Part shown: one piece after another, positions 1 to 8,116 of the stretch | How the letters are laid out: each line of letters opens with the position of its first letter | Position numbering within the stretch: the stretch's first letter is position 1 | NCBI GenBank assembly: GCA_013388905.1 | Contig: JACAEI010000031.1 | Location: forward strand, 1-64,000 | DNA length: 64,000 bases | Direction: 5' to 3' | Source of the DNA: Candidatus Bathyarchaeota archaeon | GTDB taxonomy: Archaea; Thermoproteota; Bathyarchaeia; Bathyarchaeales; Bathycorpusculaceae | Notes under the pieces: model-generated | Seen by the model: the letters and a program-made list of their open reading frames with translations, nothing else | Told to the model about the DNA's origin: nothing | Databases searched by the model: none | Position numbers and translations under genes: made by a program

Positions 1-98
1 CAATAGGGCTAATCGCGGAGGAGGTTTGTGAGCAGACGCTTAACGTTGGATCACGCGCATGACGGGCCCGCGGGGATTTGAACCCCGGGTCTCCGGCT

Positions 99-121
99 TT
101 CTTCCATGCCTGAGCAATTGT
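99..121 (-). other. tRNA-Arg intron 2 (position 37/38, 23 nt)
   Basis: This is the canonical archaeal site. The central helix CUCC/GAAG has one mismatch, the bulges are GGA and AAA, and the intron folds on a TGC-TCAG-GCA hairpin. Excision joins G37 (position 122) to A38 (position 98). The motif is weaker than that of intron 1, so the ends could move by one base. Confidence 0.78.
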
Positions 122-129
122 CCGGAGGC

Positions 130-156
130 TTACGCATCCTTCTTCACATTGGGATT
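130..156 (-). other. tRNA-Arg intron 1 (position 29/30, 27 nt)
   Basis: Bulge-helix-bulge geometry is visible. The exon strand GCGC pairs with GCGT near the intron 3' end, the 3-nt bulges are CGA and AAG, and the inner helix ATCC/GGAT is closed by a 12-nt loop. Cutting between the second and third bulge nucleotides gives exactly the junction needed to rebuild the anticodon stem. This predicts an archaeal splicing endonuclease with relaxed specificity, because 29/30 is not the standard site. Confidence 0.87.
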
Positions 157-228
157 CGGCGCCTTAATCCATACTGGGCTACGGGCCCCTCTGCATAGAA
201 TAATGCGCAACCCAAATTAACTATTGTC

Positions 229-236
229 ATATATTA
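229..236 (-). promoter_or_regulatory. Probable TATA box of tRNA-Arg
   Basis: Read on the minus strand this is TAATATAT, about 40 nt before the tRNA 5' end. Initiation about 25 nt downstream would leave a leader of roughly 15-18 nt. Confidence 0.4.
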
Positions 237-355
237 CCTCTCTAAACCTCTGGCCAGTTGAAGACTTTGATTTAATCTAAATATAAGACAGAAAATTTCT
301 GTGTTATCTATATATATGAGGGAAGTGCTAGAGCCTTCGAAGAGAGTCTTCTCCA

Positions 356-856
356 CTACATCTCAATTAATTCTTCGTTTATCCACCATGCCTTCTTCTT
401 GCCAGACCTCTCGCCCGCATAATATTCTATTATTGATTTGCCCAACTGCTTTCTCGAAGCTTTCTTCATCCTTCTTAATCGATTTAAAATTAGCCACCTA
501 TTTGTCTTCGTATATTCTGCCAACTCCGGTGTAGTTGCCCCTTTATAGTGAACTACATAATCTATTATTTTATGGTCTATCTCGTCTATACAAAAAGAGT
601 GCGGATTTATTTTACCTCGTTCAAACGTAAGCAATTCTAAATCTACAAGATACTTCTTTACCTCTGCCAATTCCCTTTCCACATTGACAACTCTCCGCTC
701 TAACTCCAGAATCTTGTCGGGTTTAGGTGTCTTCTCAAGTTTTTCCTTCACAGCATCTCGGATAAAATTGCTTCTCTCACCTTCTGGAATACGCAAAAGC
801 ATTTCTTTGTACATGTTTTCTGGTATTTTCACTGATATTACCCTTACCTTCTCCAT
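356..856 (-). CDS. RHH / coiled-coil / winged-helix transcriptional regulator
   Basis: Predicted DNA-binding protein of 166 aa. Residues 1-45 look like a ribbon-helix-helix (CopG/NikR-type) domain: a basic beta strand (KVRVISVKIP) then two helices. Residues 50-80 are rich in Glu/Leu/Lys and probably coiled coil. Residues 90-160 resemble a winged helix with a basic wing. The combination suggests a dimer with two kinds of DNA-binding unit; the ligand is unknown. An ATG at 865 sits directly after a GAGG and is too close to it. The ATG at 856 has that GAGG 9 nt upstream, so I use 856. It is divergent from fbp, which it may regulate. Confidence 0.7.
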   Translation of the reverse strand: MEKVRVISVKIPENMYKEMLLRIPEGERSNFIRDAVKEKLEKTPKPDKILELERRVVNVERELAEVKKYLVDLELLTFERGKINPHSFCIDEIDHKIIDYVVHYKGATTPELAEYTKTNRWLILNRLRRMKKASRKQLGKSIIEYYAGERSGKKKAWWINEELIEM

Positions 857-927
857 GAGCGCCATCCTCTCAAACTCTGATATGAAGCTTTTATTATTTC
901 ATAGTTTCTTTCCATCTCGTTTTAGGA

Positions 928-939
928 ATATTTTAAAAG
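928..939 (+). promoter_or_regulatory. Probable TATA box of fbp
   Basis: ATATTTTAAAAG lies about 55 nt upstream of the fbp ATG, in the divergent intergenic region shared with the RHH regulator. Initiation would fall near 957-962, leaving a leader of about 30 nt. Confidence 0.45.
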
Positions 940-991
940 TCACAAAAACTACAATGTAATTCTCGATTGAAACCACATTAAGTGATGTGTC

Positions 992-2113
992 ATGTCAATA
1001 AGAACCACAATCTCACTAATCAAGTGTGACGTAGGCTCATTAGCGGGACACCACATCGTTCCCCAACCCCTTTTCAAAATTGCCGAAAGAAACCTTCAAA
1101 AGGCAAGCGAAGATGGTTTGATAAATAGCTACTATGTTTTCAATGTTGGAGACGACCTTGAGCTGCTAATGGTGCATACAAAAGGAGAAACAAACCCAGA
1201 AATACACAAGCTAGCTTGGGATACGTTTAAAGAAGCAGCAAACAAAGCCCTAGAACTGAAGCTGTATGGCGCTGGACAAGACCTCTTGAAAACAGCTTTC
1301 AGCGGTAACATTCGCGGAATTGGACCAGGAGTTGCTGAAATGGAGATAGAAGAAAGGGGCTCTGATCCGATTGTAGTTTTTGGTGCAGACAAAACTTCCG
1401 CTGGTGCCTTTAACTTTCCACTCTTCCGAATTTTTGCAGACCCAATGAACACCGCTGGGCTTGTGATTGACCCTAACATGGCTGGAGGCTTCAAATTTGA
1501 AGTAATGGATACAGTGAAAAACAAGAAAGTTGTACTTAAATGCCCCGAAGAGATGTACGAGCTAATTGCTTTGATTGGCACAGTGCAGCGTTACATGATT
1601 TCTCGTGTTTGGCGAGCAAGAGACAACTTGATATGCGCTTCTGGCAGTGTAACCAGACTTTCGCAGATTGCTGGAAAATACGTTGGAAAAGACGATCCAG
1701 TCATGATAGTGAGGGCACAACATGGACTACCAGCCGTAGGAGAAATTCTTGCCCCCTTCATGCATAGCTATCTTGTTGAGGGATGGATGCGTGGAAGTCA
1801 CTGGGGACCCATAATGCCTGTGGGATTAAAAGATTCCAAATGCACACTTTTTGACGGCCCTCCAAGAATGGTTGCTTTAGGCCTTCAAGTTACAAACGGT
1901 GAAATTGCAAAGGATGATGAGGGCAAACCGATGATGGCTGATCTCTTTGACGATCCAGCTTTTGAATTAGCTAGACGCGAAGCCTTAGAAAACGCTGCCA
2001 TGCTTAGGCGTATGGGTGAGTTTGAGCCAGCGCGTTTAGGTCCTGACGAGATGGAATACACAACTATAGGGCAGATTCTGGAAAAACTTAGAGAACGCTT
2101 TAAACCCGCCTAA
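992..2113 (+). CDS. fbp: Fructose-1,6-bisphosphate aldolase/phosphatase (FBPA/P)
   Basis: Bifunctional, unidirectional gluconeogenic enzyme: it condenses DHAP and glyceraldehyde-3-phosphate and dephosphorylates the FBP product to fructose 6-phosphate, in the cytoplasm. The 373-aa length matches the archaeal class V FBPase family. Visible landmarks are the N-terminal metal/phosphate motif D13-V-G-S-L-A-G-H20, the GAGQDLL and GPGVAEME segments, ADKTSAGAFN, and Y230-V-G-K233, which correspond to the family's catalytic Tyr and Schiff-base Lys. The ATG at 992 is preceded by a GTGATG ribosome-binding-like stretch. It stands alone, divergent from the RHH regulator and convergent with the next gene. 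It implies growth on non-sugar carbon. Confidence 0.96.
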   Translation: MSIRTTISLIKCDVGSLAGHHIVPQPLFKIAERNLQKASEDGLINSYYVFNVGDDLELLMVHTKGETNPEIHKLAWDTFKEAANKALELKLYGAGQDLLKTAFSGNIRGIGPGVAEMEIEERGSDPIVVFGADKTSAGAFNFPLFRIFADPMNTAGLVIDPNMAGGFKFEVMDTVKNKKVVLKCPEEMYELIALIGTVQRYMISRVWRARDNLICASGSVTRLSQIAGKYVGKDDPVMIVRAQHGLPAVGEILAPFMHSYLVEGWMRGSHWGPIMPVGLKDSKCTLFDGPPRMVALGLQVTNGEIAKDDEGKPMMADLFDDPAFELARREALENAAMLRRMGEFEPARLGPDEMEYTTIGQILEKLRERFKPA

Positions 2114-2124
2114 ATCTGCTTGAA

Positions 2125-2688
2125 TCACATAGAGGCGCTTTCGTTTTTTCTTATCTTAGCTAGCTCTTCATATCTACTTTTGACAATTTCGTAAAGTTTT
2201 TGGCGCAGGTTCTCTCCAAAAATCTTTTGCTCTTTGAGCAGTAGCATTTTTCTAGATAGTTCAATGTCCCCTAAATCCATAAACCACACTTCAAAATCTC
2301 CGCGGTTGATGTGGAATTCCATTGAGGCTATATCAATTTTCAAAATTTTGTCGCAGAAGTCTTGGAGACTTGCTGCATGAATGTTTAATGGCTTTCCAAT
2401 GTCCACATAGAAGTGAAAAGACTTCTCCAAAGGCAGATAAGCTAAAATCTCGCTAGCTTTTTCATTTGTAATTTCTGGAAAACCTAACACTTTTCTGCCT
2501 TTTTCCGTTATTACATAATAGCCTTTTTCATGCTGTTTCACGTATCCCATGCGTGCAAGTCCAATTAAGTGCATCATGACGGTGGGAAAACTGAGTCTAG
2601 TGTCTTTTGATATTTCCGTAGCCTTAGCGGGTTTATCAAGCAGCCACATGGTTTCTAGAACCAGTCTTTTAACTGGAGATACACTCAT
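2125..2688 (-). CDS. Winged-helix regulator with DUF5752-like C-terminal domain
   Basis: 187 aa. Residues 1-75 form a clear winged helix: KPAKATEISKDTRLSFPTV is helix-turn-helix-like and HEKGYYVITEKGRKVL is wing-like. Residues 85-180 carry HFYVDIGKPLNIHAASL, then FHINRGDFEVWF and GDIELSRKM. From memory that resembles the archaeal DUF5752 family, whose function is unknown; I cannot confirm this without a profile search. A GAGTG ribosome-binding site lies 7 nt before the ATG at 2688. Only 11 nt separate its stop from the convergent fbp stop. Confidence 0.65.
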   Translation of the reverse strand: MSVSPVKRLVLETMWLLDKPAKATEISKDTRLSFPTVMMHLIGLARMGYVKQHEKGYYVITEKGRKVLGFPEITNEKASEILAYLPLEKSFHFYVDIGKPLNIHAASLQDFCDKILKIDIASMEFHINRGDFEVWFMDLGDIELSRKMLLLKEQKIFGENLRQKLYEIVKSRYEELAKIRKNESASM

Positions 2689-2819
2689 TTTGTTTCACTC
2701 TTACAATTTATTAAATATGTTATTAATATGTTTTTCAAGCCTACCATGTTCTAAGCTATTCGAAAAGCAACTGTAACTCACGGAATAATGCTTTAAGAAA
2801 AATCACGCAATAGGATTAA

Positions 2820-3488
2820 ATGGAAATTGGAAGATACAAGAGGGGAGAATTAGTGGCTAAGTGGGATAAAATACTCCGCGAGAAGTGGTATCGCCAAGAA
2901 AAACCCGACGAGCTAGTTGTCAACTTTTTCGCCTCACTTAAGAAGGAGAACAAAACATTGCGCATTTTCGATTTAGGATGTGGTGCAGGAAGAAATCTGG
3001 TTTATATGGCAAGCCAAGGATTTGAGGCTCATGGAATGGATATGTCTCAAACTGGTTTAGACCTTACAAGGAAAAGACTTGAAAAACGAAATTTGAAGGC
3101 GCATGTTGTAAAAGGCGATATGCATTGGTTGCCATATATGAATGCATGCTTTAACGTTGTTATATGCCTCTTCGCAATCTATCATCAGAAACTCGAAGAT
3201 ATTAAAGTAACAATTTCTGAAATCCGTAGAGTGTTAAAGAAAAAAGGCGTTCTACTCGTCAATTTCCAATCAAAAAACAGCCAAATGTATGGAAAAGGAA
3301 TAAAAATTGAAGAAGACACTTTCATTCGGCAAGACGGTCCAGAAAAAGGCGTTCCCCATCACTTCACCGATAAGCAAGAAATAATGAAACTGTTAAAGGA
3401 TTTCCAAACCATAAATATTGAATTACACGAACGAACGTCTGCGGATGGTTATTTTCAAAGCCGCTGGGCGGTTGTAGCAACAGCGTAA
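2820..3488 (+). CDS. Class I SAM-dependent methyltransferase
   Basis: 222 aa, single Rossmann methyltransferase domain. Motif I is FDLGCGAGRN (about residues 50-59), followed by an acidic strand end (GMDMS) and the motif II/III region VVICLFAIYHQ. The substrate cannot be read from the sequence; the fold is closest to small-molecule methyltransferases (UbiE/TehB-like). The ATG is close to the likely transcription start and has no clear ribosome-binding site. The neighbouring genes do not point to a pathway. Confidence 0.8.
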   Translation: MEIGRYKRGELVAKWDKILREKWYRQEKPDELVVNFFASLKKENKTLRIFDLGCGAGRNLVYMASQGFEAHGMDMSQTGLDLTRKRLEKRNLKAHVVKGDMHWLPYMNACFNVVICLFAIYHQKLEDIKVTISEIRRVLKKKGVLLVNFQSKNSQMYGKGIKIEEDTFIRQDGPEKGVPHHFTDKQEIMKLLKDFQTINIELHERTSADGYFQSRWAVVATA

Positions 3489-3594
3489 ACTTGTTAATTC
3501 CTTATTAACAGTCGAAGCACGCGCTATGATAACTGTTTTAGAAACATAAATAAGCAATACTTCCATAAGCAATAGAGCACCAAATTAAAAGATA

Positions 3595-4857
3595 GTGAAA
3601 AAGCAGATGAAAATAGCAGTGCTCGTTTACGAGTATCCGCCGAAGATTGTTGGTGGTTTAGGAACCTACGCAGCCGAAATCACGCGAAAATTTGTTCTAA
3701 TGGATCATGATGTTACAGTTTTTACAATGAACGATGACGCTGGAAGCCTCCCAACACGTGAGATTTGGCGCGGCATAGAAATCCATCGTCCTTTACACAT
3801 TGATGTTTCTGATTCTCTCCCAGATGTGCTCGCTGAAGACATTAAAAAGTGGGGCAGAGGGTTACATCTCTTCTCCAAGATTCTTGTCTACAATTATCTA
3901 AGCGCCTCAAAACTCGTTAACGAGCTTATTAGAAAAGAGGCCTTCAAGTATGATATTGTAGTTGCCCATGACTGGCTTTCGGCAATAAGCGGAATAACTG
4001 TCAAAAAAGAAGTCAACTTACCCTTTGCTTTTCACGTTCACTCCACCGAGAAAGGAAGAACTCTTGGAAACGGCTCAGAAGTTGTAAGCAACATAGAACT
4101 TCATGGCGCTAAAGCAGCAGACCTTATTGTAACGGTTTCGTACGCTATGAAAGACGAACTTGTGAAACTTAGTTTTCCAAAAGAAAAAATCCAAGTCAGC
4201 TACAACGGCGTTGACCCACAAAAATACGATCCAGAAAGCGTAGATGCTGAGCAGATTAGGAAACTCAGAGTGTTTTATGGCATAAAGGACGACGAACCTA
4301 TGATTCTTTTTGTTGGAAGGCTTGTAGGCGTTAAAGGCGTTGACAAATTGGTAATGGCCATGCCGCATGTTTTACAGAAAATACCTAAAGCAAAACTTGT
4401 CATCGTGGGCGTTGGCGACTTACAAGAATATCTGTCTAACCTAGTTAAAATGACTAGATTGCAAGATTCAATAAAACTAAACTTTGAATTCGTTTCCGAA
4501 GAATCACGTATTCTCCACTACGCAGCATGCGACGTAGCAGTTTTTCCAAGCCTATACGAACCATTTGGAATCGTGGCCCTTGAAGCTATGAGCATGGAGC
4601 GCCCAGTAGTAGTAGGCGCAGCAGGCGTAAGTGGAATGCGGGAAATAGTGGTCTGCTGCGGTGAAGAACAATGCGGTTACCACATAGACCCAAATAATCC
4701 TGCTGACATTGCGTGGGGAATAAGTAGCGCTCTCGAAAACCCTGAGAGGCGAAAATGGCTTGGTAAGAATGGAAGGCGTAGAGTTTTAGAAGAGTTTTCG
4801 TGGGATAAGATAGCTGAAAAAACGATAGAAATATACTCCCAAATAACAAAACGTTAA
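3595..4857 (+). CDS. GT4-type glycosyltransferase (archaeal glycogen synthase-like)
   Basis: 420 aa, GT-B fold. The N-terminal half begins KIAVLVYEYPPKIVGGLGTY, where the glycine-rich loop binds the nucleotide sugar in starch/glycogen synthases. The C-terminal half has LFVGRLVGVKGVD and the E-x7-E motif EPFGIVALE (about residues 322-330). It probably uses ADP-, UDP- or GDP-sugar to extend a glycan; a glycogen synthase-like or surface glycosyltransferase role are both possible. GTG start at 3595. The nucleotidyltransferase gene follows 31 nt downstream, suggesting co-transcription. Confidence 0.8.
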   Translation: MKKQMKIAVLVYEYPPKIVGGLGTYAAEITRKFVLMDHDVTVFTMNDDAGSLPTREIWRGIEIHRPLHIDVSDSLPDVLAEDIKKWGRGLHLFSKILVYNYLSASKLVNELIRKEAFKYDIVVAHDWLSAISGITVKKEVNLPFAFHVHSTEKGRTLGNGSEVVSNIELHGAKAADLIVTVSYAMKDELVKLSFPKEKIQVSYNGVDPQKYDPESVDAEQIRKLRVFYGIKDDEPMILFVGRLVGVKGVDKLVMAMPHVLQKIPKAKLVIVGVGDLQEYLSNLVKMTRLQDSIKLNFEFVSEESRILHYAACDVAVFPSLYEPFGIVALEAMSMERPVVVGAAGVSGMREIVVCCGEEQCGYHIDPNNPADIAWGISSALENPERRKWLGKNGRRRVLEEFSWDKIAEKTIEIYSQITKR

Positions 4858-4888
4858 ACAAATCTTTAACCAAGTTTATGGTGAGCTT

Positions 4889-5506
4889 TTGAACATTGGT
4901 ATACAACAACTAAGAGAAAAAATTGCGCGAGAAGCCGCCAGCCTCCTATATACAGGCGCTGAGAAAGAGTATAAGCAAGCTAAGCTGAAAGCTGCACATG
5001 CATTCCAATCAAAGTTTCTTCCAACAAACCTTGAAGTTGCAATAGAACTTGACAGACTAGCCGAAGAAAATGAAGGATCAGCCAGACAAAAGCGCTTAAT
5101 CCAGATGCGCAAAGAAGCCTTAAAACTGATGCAGATTCTTAGAGCATACAAGACTCTCCTTATTGGAAGCGTCTGGCGTGGCACAATACATTACGACAGC
5201 GATATAGACATTATTGTCTATCACGATAAACACGAAGACATTTTAGGCATCTTAAAGCAAAAAGGCCTTAAAATAACGCATACTGAATGGACAACAGTGA
5301 CAAAGAAAGGAAAACGAATGGGCGCTTTTCATATTTATGCTGAATTAACCACAAAAGAAAAAGTTGAAATCAAAATAGTTCCAAGCTCAGAAACCTATAG
5401 GAAAGCAACATGTGAAATTTACGGAGATGAAATCACTGGTCTTTCTAGGCAAGTATTGGAAAGAGTGCTAAAAGAAAATCCAACGCAACGTTTTCTTTCC
5501 ATCTAA
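4889..5506 (+). CDS. Minimal nucleotidyltransferase-fold protein
   Basis: 205 aa. The centre carries the polymerase-beta/CCA-type nucleotidyltransferase signature: LIGSVWRGTIHYDSDIDIIVY, with G-S followed by D-S-D-I-D (about residues 102-106). A third acidic residue may be in VEIKIVP. The N-terminal 85 residues are helical and Lys/Glu-rich. It is shorter than CCA-adding enzyme and lacks its later domains, so the substrate (RNA, protein or antibiotic-like molecule) is unknown. TTG start, with GGTGAG 4-9 nt upstream. Confidence 0.7.
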   Translation: MNIGIQQLREKIAREAASLLYTGAEKEYKQAKLKAAHAFQSKFLPTNLEVAIELDRLAEENEGSARQKRLIQMRKEALKLMQILRAYKTLLIGSVWRGTIHYDSDIDIIVYHDKHEDILGILKQKGLKITHTEWTTVTKKGKRMGAFHIYAELTTKEKVEIKIVPSSETYRKATCEIYGDEITGLSRQVLERVLKENPTQRFLSI

Positions 5507-5538
5507 CTGTCTACGATCAACTCTAGATTTTATAGACG

Positions 5539-5546
5539 TTTAAATA
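5539..5546 (+). promoter_or_regulatory. Probable TATA box for the DUF2095-like gene
   Basis: TTTAAATA sits 54 nt before the ATG at 5600; initiation near 5570 gives a leader carrying the strong ribosome-binding site GAGGGTG at 5588-5594. Confidence 0.5.
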
Positions 5547-5599
5547 CGTGACTTCTTATAATGTAATTCGATGATCCAATAGCCTCTGAGGGTGCAAAC

Positions 5600-5944
5600 A
5601 TGGAATTTGACAAAGCAAGATTCAAGAAAATGTTTCCCAACCTAGCAGAGGAGCTAGAATCTGGAGAGCACAAAGTTTCAACGAATTCTGTTCGTACAGA
5701 TGCTCAAAAAGGAGAAAGTGCAGCCTCGAAAAGATTTGTTCATTACATACCGGACGTGATAGACTTTATTCGCCGGTGCGACACAGAAGAACAGGCAGAG
5801 GAAATAATTGCGTTCATGGAGAAAAGAGGTGAAATAAGAAAGCAATACGCTAAAAGACTCAGAAGGCAACTCAGAGATAAAGGAGTAAGAAGCTTTGGTT
5901 CAAAAAAAGAAGAAAATTTCTACTTAAAACACGGTCAAAAATAA
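5600..5944 (+). CDS. DUF2095-like conserved archaeal protein
   Basis: 114 aa, soluble and highly charged. It begins with FDKARFKKMFPNLAEEL, which resembles the archaeal DUF2095 family as I remember it. The middle (FVHYIPDVIDFIRRCDTEEQ) is helical and the C-terminus is strongly basic (QYAKRLRRQLRDKG), which would suit RNA or ribosome binding; that is inference. No catalytic motif is visible. It has its own TATA box and a GAGGGTG ribosome-binding site with 5-nt spacing. Confidence 0.6.
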   Translation: MEFDKARFKKMFPNLAEELESGEHKVSTNSVRTDAQKGESAASKRFVHYIPDVIDFIRRCDTEEQAEEIIAFMEKRGEIRKQYAKRLRRQLRDKGVRSFGSKKEENFYLKHGQK

Positions 5945-6066
5945 TTAGCTTTATTGAGTCTATTTAGAATGTTGTTTCTCTAATAAATAATGTTGCAAAA
6001 GAACTTTGGCTATTCGACGTATAAGTATATACGTAACCTAAATTGTCTAATTCTAAAAGTAAATAA

Positions 6067-7860
6067 ATGTGCTCATCAATAAATAAAAGCCTAAAACTTG
6101 GAAAAGAAGCGAGGGAAAAAACTTTGAAAAAAACCGCTTTGACATTGGTAGTTGCGACAGTCGTAATGATTCTTATCTCAATTCCATTAAGCATAAGAAC
6201 CGTGGAAGCTGCAAACGGTGATTACAGTATAGAGCGTGTAAATCACACAGTAAATATTCTGTATAATGGCTACATTCTAATAAACGACACAATAAGAATA
6301 ACTGGGCAAGTGTCTGACGGCTTTCTTATGGGTTTTCCTTACAAATACGGGCCATACATTCTCAAAGCTTTAGCCTATAATGAGTCTGATGTTTTTCCTG
6401 TGACTCTGAATGTGCGTCTGGAAGACCGTATTGGCTTTTACGGCATCAAAATAGACCTTCCACAAGGAGTTCCACACGAGTTCACTGTAGGATTTATATT
6501 ATCAAACAATCTTATTTCGCAAAGTGCTCAAAACAAAAGCCGTTATCTTCTTGATTTTCCGGCATACCCAAGTTTCACTAAACCAACCGGCATTTGTAAT
6601 GGGTCAGTTGTTTTACGAGGAGCAAGCTATATTAGCAGTACGATAGTTGATATTAACGGTACAGTAGCTAATTTCACATACCAGCAACAAAACTTGCCTG
6701 CTTTCACTTTTGCGCCTGCAAATGTGACTTTTCTGTCTTCTGGCGAAGGGCTCCAATTATCTGATGTAAAAGAGCTAAAACGAGAGATAATTCTAAATGA
6801 AGTAGGCGAAATCGCCGGCAAAGACTCGTATTATATAATAAATAAGGGGCTGAATGAACCTAACTCTATTGAGGTTGTTTTACCGCCTAACGCTTCTAAT
6901 CCGAGAGCTGAGGACCAGTTTGGCAGAACATTGGCTGGGTCGTCGTTTGTAGAACAAAAATCGGGTCGCTACAAGATTCTCTTTACGTTGCCGCTGAGAA
7001 CTAATGAATCCACAAGATTCGCTGTACAATATTCTTTACCAAACCAAGTCTATATCATTACACAAGACGGAACCAACCTTTGCAATTTCACATCGCTGCA
7101 GTTCCTAAATGTAAGCTACTACATAGATCAAGCATCGTTAACTTTTGTTTTGCCAGAAGGCGCCAAAATCTTAACTTACGAAAACTTTGGCATAACAAGA
7201 GGTGCTTTTCAAGAATCACTAACCTTAAATTTTGTAGGCATAAGCCCACTTGAAGACCTTTTTGTCTCAATGAACGCTTTGCAGGTTACATATCAATATA
7301 ATCCTTTGTGGTTAGCCTTCCGACCCACTCTTTGGATGTGGGCTATAACGATTATAAGTTCAGCAGTTTTCATGATAGGGAAAAGACCAAGGGCTCCAAC
7401 AAAGATCCCTACAATGCCTGTGATGGTTACCGCAAAACTTCGTCCAGAAGATGTCAGATCTTTCGTAAGTGCGTATGAAGAGAAAAGAAAATTAATCTTG
7501 AACTTAGAATCTCTTGAGAGTAAGTTGCAGAAAGGAAGGATTCCAAGGCGCCGATATAAGGTGCAGAGAAAAACTTTGGAGACTCGTCTTAACAGCCTGT
7601 CTAGGACTATAAACGAGTCTAAAGAAAAGATGCGCGTTGCTGGCAGTCAATATGCAGAATTAATGCGGAGCCTAGAAAGCGCAGAAACAGAAATTCACGA
7701 AGTTGAAACCAGCATCAAGAATATTGAGGCACGTCATAGCCGTGGAGACCTCTCATTGGAAGCCTATCGAAAACTTTTGGTGGACTACCAACGTAGGAGA
7801 GAGAAGGCTAACATAACCATTGACGGAATTCTTCTGAGACTTCGTGAAGAAAGCCGTTAA
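6067..7860 (+). CDS. Membrane protein: large ectodomain, C-terminal TM, cytoplasmic coiled coil
   Basis: 597 aa, family not recognised. Residues about 18-46 form a hydrophobic signal segment ending in a possible cleavage site (VEAANG). Residues 47-410 are beta-rich with many N-x-S/T sequons, as in an extracytoplasmic glycoprotein domain. A second membrane helix lies at about 417-440 (LWMWAITIISSAVFMIG). Residues 460-597 are a basic/acidic coiled coil with heptad-like Leu. Topology would be N-terminal anchor or cleaved signal, outer domain, then an inner coiled coil: a possible envelope-to-cytoplasm connector. TATA-like bases at 6020-6030 imply a short leader. Confidence 0.65.
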   Translation: MCSSINKSLKLGKEAREKTLKKTALTLVVATVVMILISIPLSIRTVEAANGDYSIERVNHTVNILYNGYILINDTIRITGQVSDGFLMGFPYKYGPYILKALAYNESDVFPVTLNVRLEDRIGFYGIKIDLPQGVPHEFTVGFILSNNLISQSAQNKSRYLLDFPAYPSFTKPTGICNGSVVLRGASYISSTIVDINGTVANFTYQQQNLPAFTFAPANVTFLSSGEGLQLSDVKELKREIILNEVGEIAGKDSYYIINKGLNEPNSIEVVLPPNASNPRAEDQFGRTLAGSSFVEQKSGRYKILFTLPLRTNESTRFAVQYSLPNQVYIITQDGTNLCNFTSLQFLNVSYYIDQASLTFVLPEGAKILTYENFGITRGAFQESLTLNFVGISPLEDLFVSMNALQVTYQYNPLWLAFRPTLWMWAITIISSAVFMIGKRPRAPTKIPTMPVMVTAKLRPEDVRSFVSAYEEKRKLILNLESLESKLQKGRIPRRRYKVQRKTLETRLNSLSRTINESKEKMRVAGSQYAELMRSLESAETEIHEVETSIKNIEARHSRGDLSLEAYRKLLVDYQRRREKANITIDGILLRLREESR

Positions 7861-7926
7861 TGGACCTAAATGCTTTTATTTTAGCGCTTGAATTTCAATG
7901 AAACTCTGAAAATAGAGGAATCAAGT

Positions 7927-8109
7927 ATGGTGAAGATTGTAATTGATAATGATAAGTGCACTGGATGCGGCACATGTGTAGATACTTGCCCTGTAGCTGT
8001 TTACGAAATCAAAGATGGAAAATCCGTCGCTGTAAAGCCCGAAGAATGCTTAGTATGCAGAGCCTGCGAAGTTCAATGCCCAGAAAACGCAATTCAAGTA
8101 ATCGAATAA
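7927..8109 (+). CDS. Small 2[4Fe-4S] ferredoxin
   Basis: 60-aa soluble electron carrier. Two classical clusters are visible: C-T-G-C-G-T-C-V-D-T-C-P and C-L-V-C-R-A-C-E-V-Q-C-P, each CxxCxxCxxxCP. A TTG at 7888 is in frame, but the ATG at 7927 follows GAGGAA (7915-7920) by 6 nt and gives the normal ferredoxin length. It stands alone, with an AT-rich promoter-like stretch near 7868-7882. It is a plausible acceptor for the AOR enzymes encoded in the last 12 kb of the window. Confidence 0.95.
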   Translation: MVKIVIDNDKCTGCGTCVDTCPVAVYEIKDGKSVAVKPEECLVCRACEVQCPENAIQVIE

Positions 8110-8116
8110 TCTATCT

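Larger units (their letters stand above)
63..188 (-). tRNA. tRNA-Arg (anticodon CCG), two introns
   Basis: The 7-bp acceptor pairs 182-188 with 64-70; 63 is the discriminator G and no CCA is encoded. The T arm is CGGGG/TTCAAAT/CCCCG and the D stem is short (GCC/GGC). The unspliced sequence cannot form an anticodon stem. Removing 130-156 and 99-121 gives CCGGC, loop CUCCGGA, GCCGG, with CCG at positions 34-36. The introns then fall at tRNA positions 29/30 (non-canonical) and 37/38 (canonical). Intron 1 forms a clean bulge-helix-bulge motif, which fixes its ends. Confidence 0.9.

Noticed and set aside
18-81. Strong GGAGGAGGT followed by a GTG and a 17-codon ORF on the plus strand
   Set aside because: The ORF runs into the tRNA-Arg gene on the other strand and is too short to support; I see no conserved sequence.
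301-534. Plus-strand ORF inside the 3' part of the RHH regulator gene
   Set aside because: Shadow of the minus-strand gene, with Ser/Leu/Phe-rich noise and no ribosome-binding site.
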